NCBI RefSeq assembly: GCF_000158175.1
Contig: NZ_DS999411.1
Coordinates: 543,009-607,008 of the forward strand
Direction: 5' to 3'
DNA: 64,000 bases
Source of the DNA: Luminiphilus syltensis NOR5-1B
GTDB taxonomy: Bacteria; Pseudomonadota; Gammaproteobacteria; Pseudomonadales; Halieaceae
This document shows positions 63,536-64,000 of the stretch, in pieces. The translations under genes were made by a program, and so were the position numbers. How positions within the stretch are numbered: position 1 is the stretch's first letter; the number at the start of each line of letters is the position of its first letter. The notes below the pieces were generated by a model. That model saw nothing but the letters and a program-made list of their open reading frames with translations. It was not told where the DNA came from and did not search any database.

Positions 63536-64000
63536 CGCTGACTCCTCGGTGCTGCAGCCTGCAAAGCGCGACGAATAAGCTGTTCGCTGGATGCGCCTGA
63601 ATCATCCACCGAAGCCACCAATCGACTGGCATCCGCCAGTTTATACCCCAGCGCCACCAATGCCTGCTCGGCTTCTTCACGGGCATCGTCCGGAGCCGGA
63701 CCGGGGGCAACGCCAACCGTCGTCGCCATTTCCGGACTCAGTTCGCCCAGCCACTTACCCGCCTTATCCCGCATCTCCACAAGCAGGCGCTCAGCGGTTT
63801 TCTTGCCTACCCCGGGCAAGGCGACCAGCGACGCCACGTCATCACGCTGCAAACATCGGGAGAACTCCCGGGCGTCCATGCCCGACAGCAGGGTCAGCGC
63901 CAGACGCGGCCCTACCCCGCTGACCTTGATCAATTCGCGAAACAGGCGTCGATCCACCTCACTGACGAAACCGAACAGCTGCTGGGCATCCTCGCGCACC
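63532..64000 (-). CDS. ruvA: Holliday junction-binding protein RuvA (C-terminal part)
   Basis: 155 residues visible; the N-terminal domain (about 50 residues) lies beyond the right edge of the window. The visible part starts [10 protein letters not shown] and has the two helix-hairpin-helix motifs ([18 protein letters not shown] and [20 protein letters not shown]). After a linker, the C-terminal RuvB-binding domain is [20 protein letters not shown]. The stop overlaps the ruvB start by 4 bases. Confidence 0.95.
   Translation of the reverse strand, partial: VREDAQQLFGFVSEVDRRLFRELIKVSGVGPRLALTLLSGMDAREFSRCLQRDDVASLVALPGVGKKTAERLLVEMRDKAGKWLGELSPEMATTVGVAPGPAPDDAREEAEQALVALGYKLADASRLVASVDDSGASSEQLIRRALQAAAPRSQR

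Noticed and set aside
1-64000. CRISPR arrays, prophage genes, rRNA and riboswitches
   Set aside because: No regularly spaced repeats, phage structural or integrase genes, rRNA sequence or convincing riboswitch cores were seen on reading the window by eye.

Overview
The window looks like chromosomal DNA of a marine-type gammaproteobacterium. The best support is the block ruvA-ruvB-ybgC-tolQRAB-pal-cpoB-queE-queC beside a tRNA-Lys gene, a conserved gammaproteobacterial order, together with carA-carB-greA and feoA-feoB. The mix of TonB-dependent receptors, EthD and NTF2-like proteins, a Rieske oxygenase and a TorF-type porin resembles the OM60/NOR5 (Halieaceae) and related oligotrophic lineages. 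That placement is inference from gene content, not a phylogeny. No prophage, CRISPR array or intact insertion sequence was seen.

Layout. 1-7.3 kb: ferrous iron uptake (feoAB, with a Fur-box-like site), greA, carB, carA. 7.6-12.4 kb: an overlapping thioesterase / iron alcohol dehydrogenase / quinone oxidoreductase operon, then a propionyl/acetyl-CoA synthetase. 12.5-16.3 kb: a split YeeE/YedE sulfur-compound transporter with a clear promoter-operator, then an exonuclease / CBS-DUF294 pair. 16.7-21.7 kb: AbgT transporter, ppnN, recQ. 21.8-31.7 kb: a catabolic cluster with an SDR, a TonB receptor, an AMP-ligase, an NTF2-like protein, two tandem EthD proteins, an Ldh-family dehydrogenase and a Rieske oxygenase, closed by a bidirectional terminator. 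32-35.9 kb: porin, small orphan proteins, a TIM-barrel protein and the remains of a TPP-dependent enzyme.

35.9-55 kb is an accessory island. On the minus strand is a seven-gene run: amidohydrolase, Nramp-like transporter, VOC protein, DPP-IV peptidase, RidA homologue, DUF885 and a secreted protein. Upstream lie a TonB-receptor remnant and a LysR regulator. Divergent from lysR is a four-gene operon: DapA-family lyase, then a three-subunit FAD/2Fe-2S/FAD dehydrogenase of the D-hydroxyproline dehydrogenase / opine oxidase / HcnABC type. A secreted VOC protein, a large TonB receptor and a second DUF885 lipoprotein follow. Together these suggest import and cleavage of peptides and oxidation of a released D-amino or imino acid. 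The island ends at an IS3-type transposase remnant close to tRNA-Lys.

55.4-64 kb is the core block. Two genes carry apparent frameshifts: the DPP-IV peptidase and tolR. In both cases downstream homology resumes in another frame, so either real lesions or sequence errors must be considered. The candidates most worth following are the peptide/imino-acid island, its Nramp-like transporter that lacks the metal-ligand motif, and the EthD/Rieske cluster.
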